Source of the DNA: Streptomyces sp. ITFR-21
Lineage (GTDB): Bacteria; Actinomycetota; Actinomycetes; Streptomycetales; Streptomycetaceae
NCBI RefSeq assembly: GCF_031844685.1
Contig: NZ_CP134605.1
Span: 868,001-932,000, forward strand
Reading direction: 5' to 3'
Length of the DNA stretch: 64,000 nucleotides
The notes under the pieces were generated by a model, which saw nothing but the letters and a program-made list of their open reading frames with translations, searched no databases and was not told where the DNA came from. A program made the position numbers and the translations under genes. Of the stretch, positions 26,425 to 35,897 are shown piece by piece (position 1 is the stretch's first letter; every line of letters starts with the position of its first letter).

Positions 26425-27675
26425 TTACGCCTGATGCGTGGTGCTGAAACGGGGTTCGACCCCACCGTTTCGATCTTTTTCCGGCCGGGTTTCGAGGTTT
26501 GGAACGGTCAGGATTCGCCCGGTGAGCAGCAGTACGAGCATGGCGGCCGCCCCGCTGACGGCGCTGACGGCGAATCCGGCGCTCGTTCCGCCATCCTGGG
26601 CGACCAGGCCCGCCAGCGCCGTACCGAGGGCCGCGCCGACGCCCATCGCGGTCACGATCCAGGAGAACGCCTCGGTGACCGTGCCCGCCGGGGCGTGCCG
26701 GTCCACGACGAGGAAGGCGCAGGCCAGCGTGGGCGCGAGGAAGAAACCGGACAGGGCGGCCAGCGGCAGCATCCAGCCGAGGCCCGGGGCCGGCAGCAGC
26801 GGGGGATAGCAGGCGGCCAGCCCCAGGGACAGCAGCCGCAGCCGCCGCTCCGGGACGCCCGTCCAGACCCGGGCGCCGTAGCCGAGGCCGCCGGCCAGCG
26901 CCCCGGCGCCGTTGGCCGCCAGGACGTACGCGGTGGCCGGGTCGCCGCCGTGCGCGTCCCCGTAGGCGACCGCGGCCAGCGACAGGGCGCCGAGCGCGAC
27001 GCCGATGAAGAGGCAGGCGCCCAGCAGGACGGCCAGGCCGCGGGAGCGCAGCGCGCCCAGCCAGTGCGCCTCGCGGGCCGCCGCCCGCCAGCGCCGGGAG
27101 GGCGCGGAGGTGACCACGACCAGGGTCCCGGCGACGCCGAGCAACCCGGTGAGAACCACCGCGGCGGCCTCGGAGGCGGCGGCCACCGTGAGGGTGACCA
27201 GGAGCGGCCCGACGGTGAAGAGCACCTCCTGGGCGGCGGCGTCCAGCGCGTACGCCTTCTGCACCTGCTCCTCGTGGCGTAGCACGGCGGGCCACAGCGC
27301 CCGCAGGCCGCCCTCCAGCGGCGGGGTCGCCACCCCGGCGAGGACCACGGCCAGCACCGCGACGGGCAGCGGCCGCGGCCCGTTGACGGCCAGCAGCGCG
27401 AATCCGGCGGCCGACAGCAGCGCGGCGGCTGTCATCACCCGCGGCTGCCCCCGCCGGTCCACCGCCCGCCCCAGCAGCGGCTGCCCGATCGCCACGGCCA
27501 GCCCGTAGAGCGCGGACAGCGTCCCGGCCAGCCCGTATCCCGAGCCCTGCGAGCGCAGGAACAGCACGATGGCCAGCGCCGACATCGCGTTCGGCAGCCG
27601 CCCCAGCAGGGTCCCGGCGAGCAGCCGGGCGGCGTGCCGGGCCCGCAGCAGGTCGCCGTATCCGGTAGCCGCCAT
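26425..27675 (-). CDS. MFS transporter
   Basis: This 416-aa membrane protein has about 12 hydrophobic segments, with the MFS loop motif GRAVDRRGQPRVMTAAALLS between helices 2 and 3 and a related VDRHAPAGTVTEAFSW later. Its stop lies 9 bp before pafA, so pafA may be partly cotranscribed with it. It is divergent from a LacI-type regulator, which suggests that regulator controls it. The substrate is unknown. Confidence 0.88.
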   Translation of the reverse strand: MAATGYGDLLRARHAARLLAGTLLGRLPNAMSALAIVLFLRSQGSGYGLAGTLSALYGLAVAIGQPLLGRAVDRRGQPRVMTAAALLSAAGFALLAVNGPRPLPVAVLAVVLAGVATPPLEGGLRALWPAVLRHEEQVQKAYALDAAAQEVLFTVGPLLVTLTVAAASEAAAVVLTGLLGVAGTLVVVTSAPSRRWRAAAREAHWLGALRSRGLAVLLGACLFIGVALGALSLAAVAYGDAHGGDPATAYVLAANGAGALAGGLGYGARVWTGVPERRLRLLSLGLAACYPPLLPAPGLGWMLPLAALSGFFLAPTLACAFLVVDRHAPAGTVTEAFSWIVTAMGVGAALGTALAGLVAQDGGTSAGFAVSAVSGAAAMLVLLLTGRILTVPNLETRPEKDRNGGVEPRFSTTHQA

Positions 27676-27692
27676 GCTTCCCCCGCCTCAGT

Positions 27693-27704
27693 GTTACGTA
27701 TAAC
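27693..27704. promoter_or_regulatory. Possible operator/promoter element between MFS and LacI genes
   Basis: GTTACGTATAAC has inverted GTTA/TAAC arms and an internal TACGTA; a second TACGTA-like CATACGTAC lies about 20 bp on. It is 18 bp upstream of the MFS start. This is an AT-rich island in GC-rich DNA and thus a likely promoter or LacI-family site, but the evidence is modest. Confidence 0.4.
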
Positions 27705-27874
27705 GTCAGGTGGTCATACGTACCATGGCGCCAGCCCGGGGTCCACCCGTACGGCGGAGGCGCCCGGCCGTGAGCAGACCGAAGCAGACCGATTCGCCCC
27801 CCGTCCATCCGCAAGCGAGCGGAACGGGCCCGGTGGGCGGGACCGGCGGAGCCGGACGGAGGGAGCGGGCAACG

Positions 27875-28885
27875 GTGACCGGGAGCACTCGGCCGACCTC
27901 GCGGGACGTGGCGCGGGCCGCCGGCGTGTCGCAGGCGACGGTGTCGCTGGTGCTGGGCGGCAAGTGGCCGGGCCGGGTGTCGGAGCGTACCGCGGCCGCG
28001 GTACGGGAGGCGGCCGGCGAACTGGGCTACCGGCCGAACCTGGCGGCGCGCAACCTGCGGCTCGGCCGGACCAGGACCGCGCTTCTGGTGGTGCCGGCGC
28101 TCACCAACGAGTACTTCGCCCGGATCTACACCGGGGCCGCCCGGGTGGCGGCCGAACACGGCTTCGGCGTGGTGCTCTACCCCTCCCCCGAGGGCGTGGG
28201 GCCGGCCCGGGACCCGTTCGGCTCGGCGCGGGCGGCGATCGACGGGGTGATCGCCTCCTCGATGGCCGCCGACGCGCTCGCCGGCATCGGCGACGGGCTG
28301 CCGCTGGTGATGCTCGACAGCGACCCGGACGCGCCCGGCGGCGCCCCGACGGTGAACCTGGCCGTCGCCGACGGCATCCGCCAGGTCGCCCGGCATCTGC
28401 TGGCGCTCGGCCACCGGCGGTTCGTCCACCTGGCCGGGGAGGTGGACGCCTGGACCTTCCGGGTCCGCGCGTCGGCCGTCGCGGCCGAACTGGACCGGGT
28501 GCCCGGAGCCGTACTGCTGCACACCGAGCGCTCGGCGCTGGAGGTGGCCGCCGCCCGGGACGCGGTGCTGCGCGCCCTGGCCCGGCCCGGTCCGCGCCCC
28601 ACCGCGCTGCTGTGCGACGACGACATCCTGGCGGCCGGCGCCTGCAAGGCGCTGCGGGGCCTGGGGCTGGCCGTCCCGGGCGAGCTGTCGGTCTCCGGCT
28701 TCGACGACCTCTCGCTGGCCACCGCGATGGATCCCGAGCTGACGACGGTACGGCTGCCGGCGGAGGAGGTCGGCGCGGCCGGGATGACCGCGCTGCTGGC
28801 CCTGCTGGGCGGGGTCCCGGCGCCGGGCGGCGAGCTGCCGGTCCGCCTGGTGCCGCGGGCCTCCACCGGTCCGGCCCCCCGCTGA
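27875..28885 (+). CDS. LacI-family transcriptional regulator
   Basis: This 336-aa regulator has an N-terminal LacI HTH (TSRDVARAAGVSQATVSLVL, then RVSERTAAAVREAAGELGYR and PNLAARNLR) and a periplasmic-binding-protein-like effector domain (VPALTNEYFARIYTGAARVA, then GVIASSMAADAL and LSVSGFDDLSLATAMDPELT). GTG 27875 with GGAGGGAG upstream gives the usual short N-terminus. It is divergent from the MFS gene, which is its likely target. It interrupts the otherwise conserved pafA/prcA neighbourhood. Confidence 0.92.
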   Translation: MTGSTRPTSRDVARAAGVSQATVSLVLGGKWPGRVSERTAAAVREAAGELGYRPNLAARNLRLGRTRTALLVVPALTNEYFARIYTGAARVAAEHGFGVVLYPSPEGVGPARDPFGSARAAIDGVIASSMAADALAGIGDGLPLVMLDSDPDAPGGAPTVNLAVADGIRQVARHLLALGHRRFVHLAGEVDAWTFRVRASAVAAELDRVPGAVLLHTERSALEVAAARDAVLRALARPGPRPTALLCDDDILAAGACKALRGLGLAVPGELSVSGFDDLSLATAMDPELTTVRLPAEEVGAAGMTALLALLGGVPAPGGELPVRLVPRASTGPAPR

Positions 28886-28991
28886 GCCGCCCGGGGCCCC
28901 TCCCGGCGCCGGAGCCGCCCGCTCCCCCCTCCCTGGCGCCGGTCCCTCCCGGCGGGCGGCGAGCGGGAAGGAGCGAGGGGGGAGAACGGGC

Positions 28992-29020
28992 GGTGCCCCG
29001 GCAACCGCTGCCGGGGCACC
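28992..29020. terminator. Hairpin terminator between LacI gene and prcA
   Basis: GGTGCCCCGGCA and TGCCGGGGCACC make a perfect 12-bp stem with a 5-nt loop. It lies 29 bp beyond the prcA stop and about 105 bp beyond the convergent LacI gene, so it may serve both. Confidence 0.85.
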
Positions 29021-29048
29021 GTACGCCTGGGAGGTCGGGCCCGGGGGC

Positions 29049-29798
29049 CTACTGCTCCTCTTCGTCCGAGGGGTCGTCGGTCTTGGCGGTGGCCGCGCTC
29101 TCCGTCTCCAGCAGCCGGGAGAGCTGGCGGCCCAGGATGCGCTTGAACTTCCGCTGCTGCGGCCGGGTGCGGTCCAGCACCGCGACCTCCAGCTGCTCGG
29201 CGGTGAGCTGCCGGTCGCCGCCGTTGGTGTCGCGGCTGAGGGACTCCACCGCCAGCGCCAGCGCCTCCGCGAGGGTCATCCCGTCCCGGTGCCGCTGGTC
29301 GAGGTAGCTGCCGATCTGGTCGGAGTTGCCGCCGACCGCGACCGCACCGTGCTCGTCCACGATCGAGCCGTCGTGCGGCAGCCGGTAGATCTGGTCGTCC
29401 TCGGGGGCCGAACCGACCTCCGCGACGATCAGCTCCACCTCGTAGGGCTTCTCGCCGACACTGGAGAAGATGGTGCCCAGCGTCTGGGCGTAGACGTTGG
29501 CCAGCCCGCGGGCCGTCACGTCCTCGCGGTCGTAGGTGTAGCCGCGCAGGTCGGCGTAGCGGACGCCGCCGATCCGCAGGTTCTCGAACTCGTTGTACTT
29601 GCCGACCGCCGCGAAGGCGATCCGGTCGTAGATCTCGCTGACCTTGTGCAGCGCGCGGGACGGGTTCTCGGCGACGAACACGATGCCGTCGGTGTACTGC
29701 AGCACAACCACGCTGCGGCCGCGCGCGATCCCCTTGCGGGCGTACTCGGCGCGGTCCGCCATGGCCTGCTGTGGCGAGACGTAAAAGGGCGTGGACAC
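29049..29798 (-). CDS. prcA: 20S proteasome alpha subunit PrcA
   Basis: This 249-aa protein forms the outer gating rings of the proteasome. It begins with the alpha-type N-terminal gate and helix ([20 protein letters not shown]) and then shows [20 protein letters not shown] and [14 protein letters not shown] [20 protein letters not shown]. It lacks an N-terminal catalytic Thr, as expected for alpha subunits. The acidic C-terminus (DDPSDEEEQ) is typical. GTG 29798 is the annotated-style start; ATG 29762 (MADRAEY) is internal. It follows prcB by 77 bp in the same operon. Confidence 0.96.
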   Translation of the reverse strand: MSTPFYVSPQQAMADRAEYARKGIARGRSVVVLQYTDGIVFVAENPSRALHKVSEIYDRIAFAAVGKYNEFENLRIGGVRYADLRGYTYDREDVTARGLANVYAQTLGTIFSSVGEKPYEVELIVAEVGSAPEDDQIYRLPHDGSIVDEHGAVAVGGNSDQIGSYLDQRHRDGMTLAEALALAVESLSRDTNGGDRQLTAEQLEVAVLDRTRPQQRKFKRILGRQLSRLLETESAATAKTDDPSDEEEQ

Positions 29799-29875
29799 CG
29801 GCTAACCGTGCCTTTCTGCTGTCAGCGCTGTGGTCGAGAGGGGGGACTGATGGCTCCGGGTCGGCTGACCGGAGG

Positions 29876-30721
29876 TCACAGCACCTGTGCCTGGGGTCCG
29901 TCGGGGCGCTCCAGGCGTCCGTCGACCACCGACTGGGCGATCGCGGCGACCTCGCTGTCGGCGAGCCGCCGGAACCCCTCCTCGGTGATGACCGTGATGA
30001 TCGGGAAGATCCGCCGGGTCAGGTCGGGACCGCCGGTGGCCGAGTCGTCGTCCGCCGCGTCGTACAGCGCCTGGATGACCGCGGTGGCCAGCTGGCTCTC
30101 GGTGAGGTCGCTGCGGTAGAGCTTCTTGAGGGCGCCGCGGGCGAAGACCGACCCGGAGCCGGTGGCGGAGAAGCCGTGCTCCTCGCTGCGGCCGCCGGTC
30201 ACGTCGTACGAGAAGATGCGGCCCTTCCCGCGCTCGGTGTCGTATCCGGCGAAGAGCGGGACGACGGCCAGGCCCTGCAGGGCCATGCCGAGGTTGCCGC
30301 GGATCATGGTGGACAGGCGGTTCGCCTTGCCCTCCAGGGAGAGCGTCGCCCCTTCGATCTTCTCGTAGTGCTCCAGTTCCAGCTGGAAGAGCTTCACCAT
30401 CTCCACGGCCAGGCCCGCGGTGCCGGCGATGCCGACCGCGGAGTACTCGTCGGCCGGGAAGACCTTCTCGATGTCGCGCTGAGCGATCACGTTGCCCATC
30501 GTGGCGCGGCGGTCACCGGCGAGGATGACGCCCCCGCTGAAGGTGGCGGCCACGATCGTGGTGCCGTGCGGCAGCTCGATGGCGCCCTTGACCGCCGGCA
30601 GCGGACGGCCGCCGGGCAGCAGCTCGGGCGAGTGGTCGCCCAGGAAGTCGAGGAACGAGGACGAGCCGGGCGTCAGGAAGGCGGCCGGCAGTCGCCCGGG
30701 CTTGCGAGTGTTGGCTTCCAC
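29876..30721 (-). CDS. prcB: 20S proteasome beta subunit PrcB (with propeptide)
   Basis: This 281-aa catalytic subunit has a propeptide of about 53 residues ([16 protein letters not shown]...) ending in IELPHG. It is cleaved before Thr54 in [20 protein letters not shown] to free the N-terminal threonine nucleophile. Asp, Lys and the RRATMGN segment of the active site follow. It is the first gene of prcBA and starts 60 bp after the hairpin that follows pup. Confidence 0.97.
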   Translation of the reverse strand: MEANTRKPGRLPAAFLTPGSSSFLDFLGDHSPELLPGGRPLPAVKGAIELPHGTTIVAATFSGGVILAGDRRATMGNVIAQRDIEKVFPADEYSAVGIAGTAGLAVEMVKLFQLELEHYEKIEGATLSLEGKANRLSTMIRGNLGMALQGLAVVPLFAGYDTERGKGRIFSYDVTGGRSEEHGFSATGSGSVFARGALKKLYRSDLTESQLATAVIQALYDAADDDSATGGPDLTRRIFPIITVITEEGFRRLADSEVAAIAQSVVDGRLERPDGPQAQVL

Positions 30722-30780
30722 ACGATTCCTTCCACACGATCATGAAGTCGGTACAGACCCTACCCGCGGCCCGGAAATCC

Positions 30781-30813
30781 ATCCGCCCCGCGGGCCATTG
30801 CCGCGGGGCGGAT
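30781..30813. terminator. Hairpin between pup and prcB
   Basis: ATCCGCCCCGCGG and CCGCGGGGCGGAT form a perfect 13-bp stem with a 7-nt loop. It begins 15 bp after the pup stop. It should end or attenuate the pup transcript, so prcBA probably gets less read-through or has its own promoter in the 60-bp gap. Confidence 0.85.
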
Positions 30814-30827
30814 CGGAGGGTGAGCGG

Positions 30828-31046
30828 CTACTCGCCGCCCTTCTGGACGAAGGAGCGCACGAAGTCCTCGGCGTTCTCCTCCAGGACGTCGTCGATCTCG
30901 TCCAGGACGGAGTCCACGTCGTCCGAGAGTTTCTCCTGGCGTTCCTTGAGGTCGTCGGCCGCTTGGGAGTCCTGCTGGACCTCCTCGGCCTCCTCCGTGG
31001 AACGCGTCGCCTTCTGCTGTCCGCCGTCGGTGTCCTTGGTGGCCAT
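30828..31046 (-). CDS. pup: Prokaryotic ubiquitin-like protein Pup, C-terminal Glu form
   Basis: This 72-aa intrinsically disordered modifier has the conserved C-terminal half DDLKERQEKLSDDVDSVLDE, IDDVLEENAEDFVRSFVQKG and the end GGE. The central helix binds the ARC/Mpa coiled coil. The last codon is GAG (Glu), so the mature form is encoded directly and no deamidation by Dop is needed before ligation. ATG 31046 (MATKDTDGG) is preferred over 31055 because family members begin MATKD. It lies 133 bp after dop. Confidence 0.96.
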   Translation of the reverse strand: MATKDTDGGQQKATRSTEEAEEVQQDSQAADDLKERQEKLSDDVDSVLDEIDDVLEENAEDFVRSFVQKGGE

Positions 31047-31178
31047 GTCCCTCACCCCGCTCGGTTGCGTGCCTACAAGATCAGACCCTACAAGCAGGGT
31101 CCGACTTCGGCTCCGGATTACGAGAACGTCCGAGTGCCACCGGGTTGTTTCCCGGTTCCGGACCGTTTCAGCCCCCGT

Positions 31179-32690
31179 TCAGCCGCCGGACAGGATCCGT
31201 ACCAGGTCCTCGGCGGTACGGCAGCGGTCCAGCAGCTCCTTGACGTGGTTGCGGGTACCCCGCAGCGGCTCCAGGGTGGGCACCCGCTGGAGGGAGTCGC
31301 GGCCGGGCAGGTCGAAGATCACCGAGTCCCAGGAGGCCGCGGCCACGTCGTCGGCGTACTGCTCCAGGCAGCGGCCCCGGAAGTAGGCCCTGGTGTCCTC
31401 CGGGGGCTTCGTGACGGCCCGCAGGACGTCCTTCTCGTCCAGCAGCCGCTGGATGCGGCCACGGGCCACCAGGCGGTTGTACAGGCCCTTGTCGGGCCGT
31501 ACGTCCGCGTACTGGAGGTCCACCAGGTGCAGCCGGGCGGCGTCCCAGCCGAGGCCGTCCCGGCGGCGGTAGCCCTCCAGCAGCTCCTTCTTGGCCACCC
31601 AGTCCAGCTCGCCGGCCAGGCTCATCGGGTCGTTCTCCAGCCGGTTGAGCACGTCCTCCCAGCGGCCGAGCACGTCCAGGGTCTGCTCGTCCGCGTCGGC
31701 GCCGTAGCGCTCCTCGACGTACTTGCGGGACAGCTCGTAGTACTCCATCTGGAGCTGGACCGCGGTGAGCTTGCGGCCGTTGCGCAGCGTGACGAGGCGG
31801 CGCAGACCGGGGTCGTGGGAGACCTCGTGCAGGGTGCGGACCGGCTGGTCCACGGCGAGGTCCACCTTGATGAAGGAGTCCTCGATCATGGACAGCACCA
31901 GCGCGGTGGTGCCGAGCTTGAGGTAGGTGGAGATCTCCGAGAGGTTGGCGTCGCCGATGATGACGTGCAGCCGGCGGTACTTCTCGGCGTCGGAGTGCGG
32001 CTCGTCGCGGGTGTTGATGATGGGGCGCTTGAGGGTGGTCTCCAGGCCGACCTCGACCTCGAAGTAGTCGGCGCGCTGGCTGAGCTGGAAGCCGTCCTCG
32101 TGGCCGTCCTGGCCGATGCCGACCCGGCCGGCGCCGGTGACGACCTGTCGGGAGACGAAGAACGGCGTCAGGTGGCGCACGATGTCCGCGAACGGTGTCT
32201 CCCGGCGCATCAGGTAGTTCTCGTGCGTGCCGTAGGAGGCGCCCTTGTTGTCGGTGTTGTTCTTGTAGAGGTGGATCGGCTGGGCGCTGGGCAGCTGCGA
32301 GGCGCGCAGCGCCGCCTCGGCCATGATCCGCTCGCCGGCCTTGTCCCACAGCACGGCGTCGCGCGGGTTGGTGATCTCCGGCGAGGAGTACTCGGGGTGG
32401 GCGTGGTCGACGTAGAGCCGGGCGCCGTTGGTGAGGATCACGTTGGCCAGGCCGATGTCCTCGTCGGTGAGCTGGGTGGAGTCCGCCGCCTCCCGGGCGA
32501 GATCGAAGCCGCGGGCGTCCCGCAGCGGGTTCTCCTCCTCGAAGTCCCAGCGGGCGCGGCGCGCCCGGTGCATCGCCGCCGCGTAGGCGTTGACGATCTG
32601 GGACGAGGTGAGCATGGCATTGGCGTTGGGGTGGCCGGGCACGGAGATCCCGTACTCGGTCTCGATGCCCATTACTCGCCGTACGGTCAT
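31179..32690 (-). CDS. dop: Pup deamidase/depupylase Dop
   Basis: This 503-aa homologue of PafA removes Pup from substrates. It begins [20 protein letters not shown], with the conserved ATP/metal edge, and has [35 protein letters not shown] and [20 protein letters not shown]. The insert [20 protein letters not shown] (the Dop loop) near residues 65-85 is absent from PafA. ATG 32690 has GGAGGG 5-10 nt upstream. Because Pup here already ends in Glu, depupylation is probably the main task. Confidence 0.96.
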   Translation of the reverse strand: MTVRRVMGIETEYGISVPGHPNANAMLTSSQIVNAYAAAMHRARRARWDFEEENPLRDARGFDLAREAADSTQLTDEDIGLANVILTNGARLYVDHAHPEYSSPEITNPRDAVLWDKAGERIMAEAALRASQLPSAQPIHLYKNNTDNKGASYGTHENYLMRRETPFADIVRHLTPFFVSRQVVTGAGRVGIGQDGHEDGFQLSQRADYFEVEVGLETTLKRPIINTRDEPHSDAEKYRRLHVIIGDANLSEISTYLKLGTTALVLSMIEDSFIKVDLAVDQPVRTLHEVSHDPGLRRLVTLRNGRKLTAVQLQMEYYELSRKYVEERYGADADEQTLDVLGRWEDVLNRLENDPMSLAGELDWVAKKELLEGYRRRDGLGWDAARLHLVDLQYADVRPDKGLYNRLVARGRIQRLLDEKDVLRAVTKPPEDTRAYFRGRCLEQYADDVAAASWDSVIFDLPGRDSLQRVPTLEPLRGTRNHVKELLDRCRTAEDLVRILSGG

Positions 32691-32736
32691 GCGGCCCTCC
32701 TTGCCCGGCTCCGGCCCGTGCGGGCCGGGAAACACA

Positions 32737-32773
32737 CCGGCTGCGGGTACCCGCTGTCGGGACCCGCAGCCGG
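32737..32773. terminator. Hairpin between arc and dop
   Basis: CCGGCTGCGGGT and ACCCGCAGCCGG form a perfect 12-bp stem with a 13-nt loop. It begins 11 bp beyond the arc stop and lies 46 bp before the dop start. This suggests that dop-pup is transcribed at least partly apart from arc. Confidence 0.8.
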
Positions 32774-32783
32774 AGGGTAGTGC

Positions 32784-34550
32784 TTACAGATACTGTCCGG
32801 TGTTCGCCACCGTGTCGATGGAGCGTCCGGTGTCCGCCCCCTGCTTTCCGGTCACCAGGGTGCGGATGAACACGATCCGCTCGCCCTTCTTACCGGAGAT
32901 CCGCGCCCAGTCGTCGGGGTTGGTGGTGTTGGGCAGGTCCTCGTTCTCCTTGAACTCGTCCACGCAGGCGGCGAGCAGGTGGGAGACCCGAAGGCCGCGC
33001 TGGTTGTGGTCCAGGAAGTCCTTGATCGCCATCTTCTTGGCCCGGTCCACGATGTTCTGGATCATCGCTCCGGAGTTGAAGTCCTTGAAGTACAGGACCT
33101 CCTTGTCACCGTTGGCGTAGGTGACCTCCAGGAAGCGGTTCTCCTCGCTCTCGGAGTACATCCGTTCCACCACGGACTGGATCATGCCGTCGACCGTTCC
33201 GGCCGGCGACCCGCCGTGTTCGGACAGATCTTCACTGTGCAGCGGGAGCGTGTCGACCAGGTACTTGGAGAAGATGTCCTTGGCCGCCTCGGCGTCGGGC
33301 CGCTCGATCTTGATCTTCACGTCCAGGCGGCCGGGCCGCAGGATCGCGGGGTCGATCATGTCCTCGCGGTTGGAGGCGCCGATCACGATGACGTTCTCCA
33401 GGCCCTCCACACCGTCGATCTCGGCGAGCAGCTGGGGGACGATGGTGTTCTCCACGTCCGAGCTGACACCGGAACCGCGGGTGCGGAAGAGCGACTCCAT
33501 CTCATCGAAGAAGACGATGACGGGAGTGCCCTCGGACGCCTTCTCCCGGGCACGCTGGAAGACCAGGCGGATCTGCCGCTCGGTCTCGCCGACGTACTTG
33601 TTGAGCAGTTCGGGACCCTTGATGTTGAGGAAGTAGCTCTTGCCCTGCGGACGTCCGGTCACCTCGGCGACCTTCTTGGCCAGCGAGTTGGCCACCGCCT
33701 TGGCGATCAGCGTCTTGCCGCAGCCGGGCGGGCCGTAGAGCAGTACGCCCTTGGGCGGGCGCAGCGAGTACTCCTTGAACAGCTCGGCGTGCAGGTAGGG
33801 CAGCTCCACGGCGTCGCGGATCTGCTCGATCTGGTTGCCGAGCCCGCCGATCTGGCGGTAGTCGATGTCGGGGACCTCTTCGAGGACGAGCTCCTCGACC
33901 TCGCTCTTGGGCACGCGCTCGTACACGTATCCGGAGCGGGGTTCGAGCAGCAGCGCGTCGCCGGTCCGCAGGGCACCGTCGAGCAGCGGTTCGGCGAGCC
34001 GGACCACCCGCTCCTCGTCGGTGTGCCCGATGACCAGGGCGCGCTCGCCGTCCTCCAGGATCTCCTTGAGGGTGACGATGTCGCCGACACGCTCGAACAG
34101 CATGGCCTCGACCACGTTGAGCGCCTCGTTGAGCATCAGCTCCTGGCCGCGCCGGAGCTCCTTCAGATCCACCGACGGGCTGACGTTCACCCGGAGCTTG
34201 CGCCCACCGGTGAAGATGTCGGCCGTGCCGTCTTCGTTGGCCTGCAGGAAAACGCCGAAGCCGGCAGGCGGCTGCGCGAGCCGGTCGACTTCCTCCTTGA
34301 GGGCCACGATCTGCTCGCGGGCCCCGCGGAGTGTGTTCGCCAGCCGTTCGTTCTGCGCGGACACGCCCGCCAGATTGGTCTGCAGCTCGACGACTCTCTC
34401 CTCGAGAATCCTCGAATGCCGCGGAGAGTCCGCGAGCTTGCGTCGCAGGACGGCGATCTCCTGCTCAAGAAAGGCGACCTGGCTCGTGGAGTCTTCTGAA
34501 CCACGAGCGGGTCGGCCGCCACGGTTGATGTCGTCGTCGTGGGCCGCCAC
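32784..34550 (-). CDS. arc: Proteasome-associated AAA ATPase ARC (Mpa)
   Basis: This protein of about 588 aa is the unfoldase ring that recognises Pup and feeds the 20S core. It has an N-terminal coiled coil ([20 protein letters not shown] to LKEEVDRL), two OB folds, then an AAA domain with [20 protein letters not shown] (Walker A, about residue 272) and [12 protein letters not shown] (Walker B, about 343). It ends in GQYL, the C-terminal tripeptide motif that docks into the proteasome alpha ring. GTG 34550 has GGAGGTGAGG upstream; 34568 is an alternative. It starts the arc-dop-pup-prcBA block. Confidence 0.96.
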   Translation of the reverse strand: MAAHDDDINRGGRPARGSEDSTSQVAFLEQEIAVLRRKLADSPRHSRILEERVVELQTNLAGVSAQNERLANTLRGAREQIVALKEEVDRLAQPPAGFGVFLQANEDGTADIFTGGRKLRVNVSPSVDLKELRRGQELMLNEALNVVEAMLFERVGDIVTLKEILEDGERALVIGHTDEERVVRLAEPLLDGALRTGDALLLEPRSGYVYERVPKSEVEELVLEEVPDIDYRQIGGLGNQIEQIRDAVELPYLHAELFKEYSLRPPKGVLLYGPPGCGKTLIAKAVANSLAKKVAEVTGRPQGKSYFLNIKGPELLNKYVGETERQIRLVFQRAREKASEGTPVIVFFDEMESLFRTRGSGVSSDVENTIVPQLLAEIDGVEGLENVIVIGASNREDMIDPAILRPGRLDVKIKIERPDAEAAKDIFSKYLVDTLPLHSEDLSEHGGSPAGTVDGMIQSVVERMYSESEENRFLEVTYANGDKEVLYFKDFNSGAMIQNIVDRAKKMAIKDFLDHNQRGLRVSHLLAACVDEFKENEDLPNTTNPDDWARISGKKGERIVFIRTLVTGKQGADTGRSIDTVANTGQYL

Positions 34551-34791
34551 GGTCCTCACCTCCTCCAAGGGGAGCTGGACGTTTCCAGACCCTACCTGGA
34601 CCGGTAGGGGTTGAAACCCCTAGATCACAAAGACGATCGCGGTGTGTCCGATCTTCACCCTTGCGTACGTCCCTCCGCCACTGAGATACCCGCCGATCAC
34701 GATCCGAAAGCCAGCGGTTGTATCGTCGTTCCCCTCAACCGCCTTCGACGGTGGTCTCTTCCCGAACGAGCAAGGGCAGGCGAGGGTTTCC

Positions 34792-35082
34792 GTGAGCGAC
34801 GAGACGGCCGAGGCGCTCGAGGTCTGGATCGATCAGGACCTGTGCACGGGTGACGGGATCTGCGTGCAGTATGCACCCGAGGTCTTCGAGCTGGACATCG
34901 ACGGGCTCGCCTACGTCAAGGGGGCCGACGACGAGCTGCGCCAGACCCCCGGGGCCACCGTCCCCGTACCGCTGACGCTGCTGCGGGATGTCGCCGAGTC
35001 GGCCAGGGACTGCCCCGGGGACTGCATCCACGTGCGGCGGGCCGCGGACCGGGTCGAGGTCTACGGTCCCGACGCGGACTGA
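34792..35082 (+). CDS. Small ferredoxin (3Fe-4S type)
   Basis: This 96-aa protein has the cysteine pattern CTGDGIC near the N-terminus and CPGDCIHV near the C-terminus, with PEVFELDIDGLAYV between. This is typical of Streptomyces 3Fe-4S ferredoxins that serve P450s. GTG 34792 fits the family start (VSDETAEALEVWIDQD); GCGAGGG lies upstream. It is divergent from arc with about 240 bp between. It is a conserved neighbour of the Pup locus and its partner enzyme is not in view. Confidence 0.9.
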   Translation: MSDETAEALEVWIDQDLCTGDGICVQYAPEVFELDIDGLAYVKGADDELRQTPGATVPVPLTLLRDVAESARDCPGDCIHVRRAADRVEVYGPDAD

Positions 35083-35084
35083 CC

Positions 35085-35108
35085 CCCGGCCGGACCCGAC
35101 CGGCCGGG
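35085..35108. terminator. Hairpin after the ferredoxin gene
   Basis: CCCGGCCGG and CCGGCCGGG form a 9-bp stem with a 6-nt loop two bases past the ferredoxin stop, followed by a second G/C-rich dyad (GCACCCCCGGGGGC). It lies between convergent genes. Confidence 0.65.
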
Positions 35109-35125
35109 CGGCACCCCCGGGGGCC

Positions 35126-35707
35126 TCAGACGCTGTTGGCGGCGGGTCCCGGCAGTGCCACGTAGCGGTCGCCGCGCCACTCCCAGGCGTAGGTGCGCCG
35201 CAGGTCGGGGCAGCAGCGCGGGGTGTCGTCGCCGGAGAAGCCCAGGACGGTCGCCCGGACGGTACGGCCTTCCAGCCGGAAGTCGCTGACCTGCCGGTCG
35301 TCCCGCGGCCTGACCAGGGTCACCACGATCCTCGGCGCGCCGCCGGAGGGCGCCGCGCCGAGCACGAAGACGCCGCTGGGCGGGGTGCCCACGTCGGCGT
35401 GGCAGCGGACCACCACGACGGTCTCGGGGCGCCCGTCGCCGTCCAGGTCCCCGCTGACCGCGGAGACCACGTCGGTACGGACCCCGGGAGGGCAGTCCAG
35501 CGGGTACGTGACGGCCGCGGGGTCGGGGGCGGCGACCGGACCGGTCGGAGGCCGGTCCCGGGCGGCCTGGGCGCCGCTCTGGGAGGCGTCCGCCGGCTCC
35601 ACCAGGGCCACCGCCCCGACCAGCACGCCCACCGCGGCGGCGGTGGCGATCCAGTGCACGGTACGGCTGCGGGTGTGCGGAAGGGCCGGGCCTGCGGACG
35701 GCTGCAC
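35126..35707 (-). CDS. Membrane-anchored or secreted protein of unknown function
   Basis: This 193-aa protein has an N-terminal hydrophobic segment (TVHWIATAAAVGVLVGAVAL) that may be an uncleaved anchor or signal. The outer part has SAVSGDLDGDGRPETVVVVR, an FG-GAP/calcium-loop-like DxDGDG motif, and a CC pair (DDTPRCCPDLRRTYAWEW). GTG 35707 was chosen for the upstream CAGGAGACAG; the frame is open to 35851. It is transcribed toward the ferredoxin. Four Cys could form disulfides. I do not recognise a named family. Confidence 0.78.
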   Translation of the reverse strand: MQPSAGPALPHTRSRTVHWIATAAAVGVLVGAVALVEPADASQSGAQAARDRPPTGPVAAPDPAAVTYPLDCPPGVRTDVVSAVSGDLDGDGRPETVVVVRCHADVGTPPSGVFVLGAAPSGGAPRIVVTLVRPRDDRQVSDFRLEGRTVRATVLGFSGDDTPRCCPDLRRTYAWEWRGDRYVALPGPAANSV

Positions 35708-35897
35708 GCGCCTGTCTCCTGGGGTCGAACGGCGGGGGTGGCCAGCATCGTGCCACAGAGCACACGGGGGTGGGACGCCGGGGGCGGTTGTCACGTGTGG
35801 GACATGGCCGCAAGGTACAAGAAGGCCGCCGCCGGTGTCCGGTACGGACACATCGGCGGCGGCGCGGTGAAGTTGGCCGAAATCATGAGGCCGCGGT

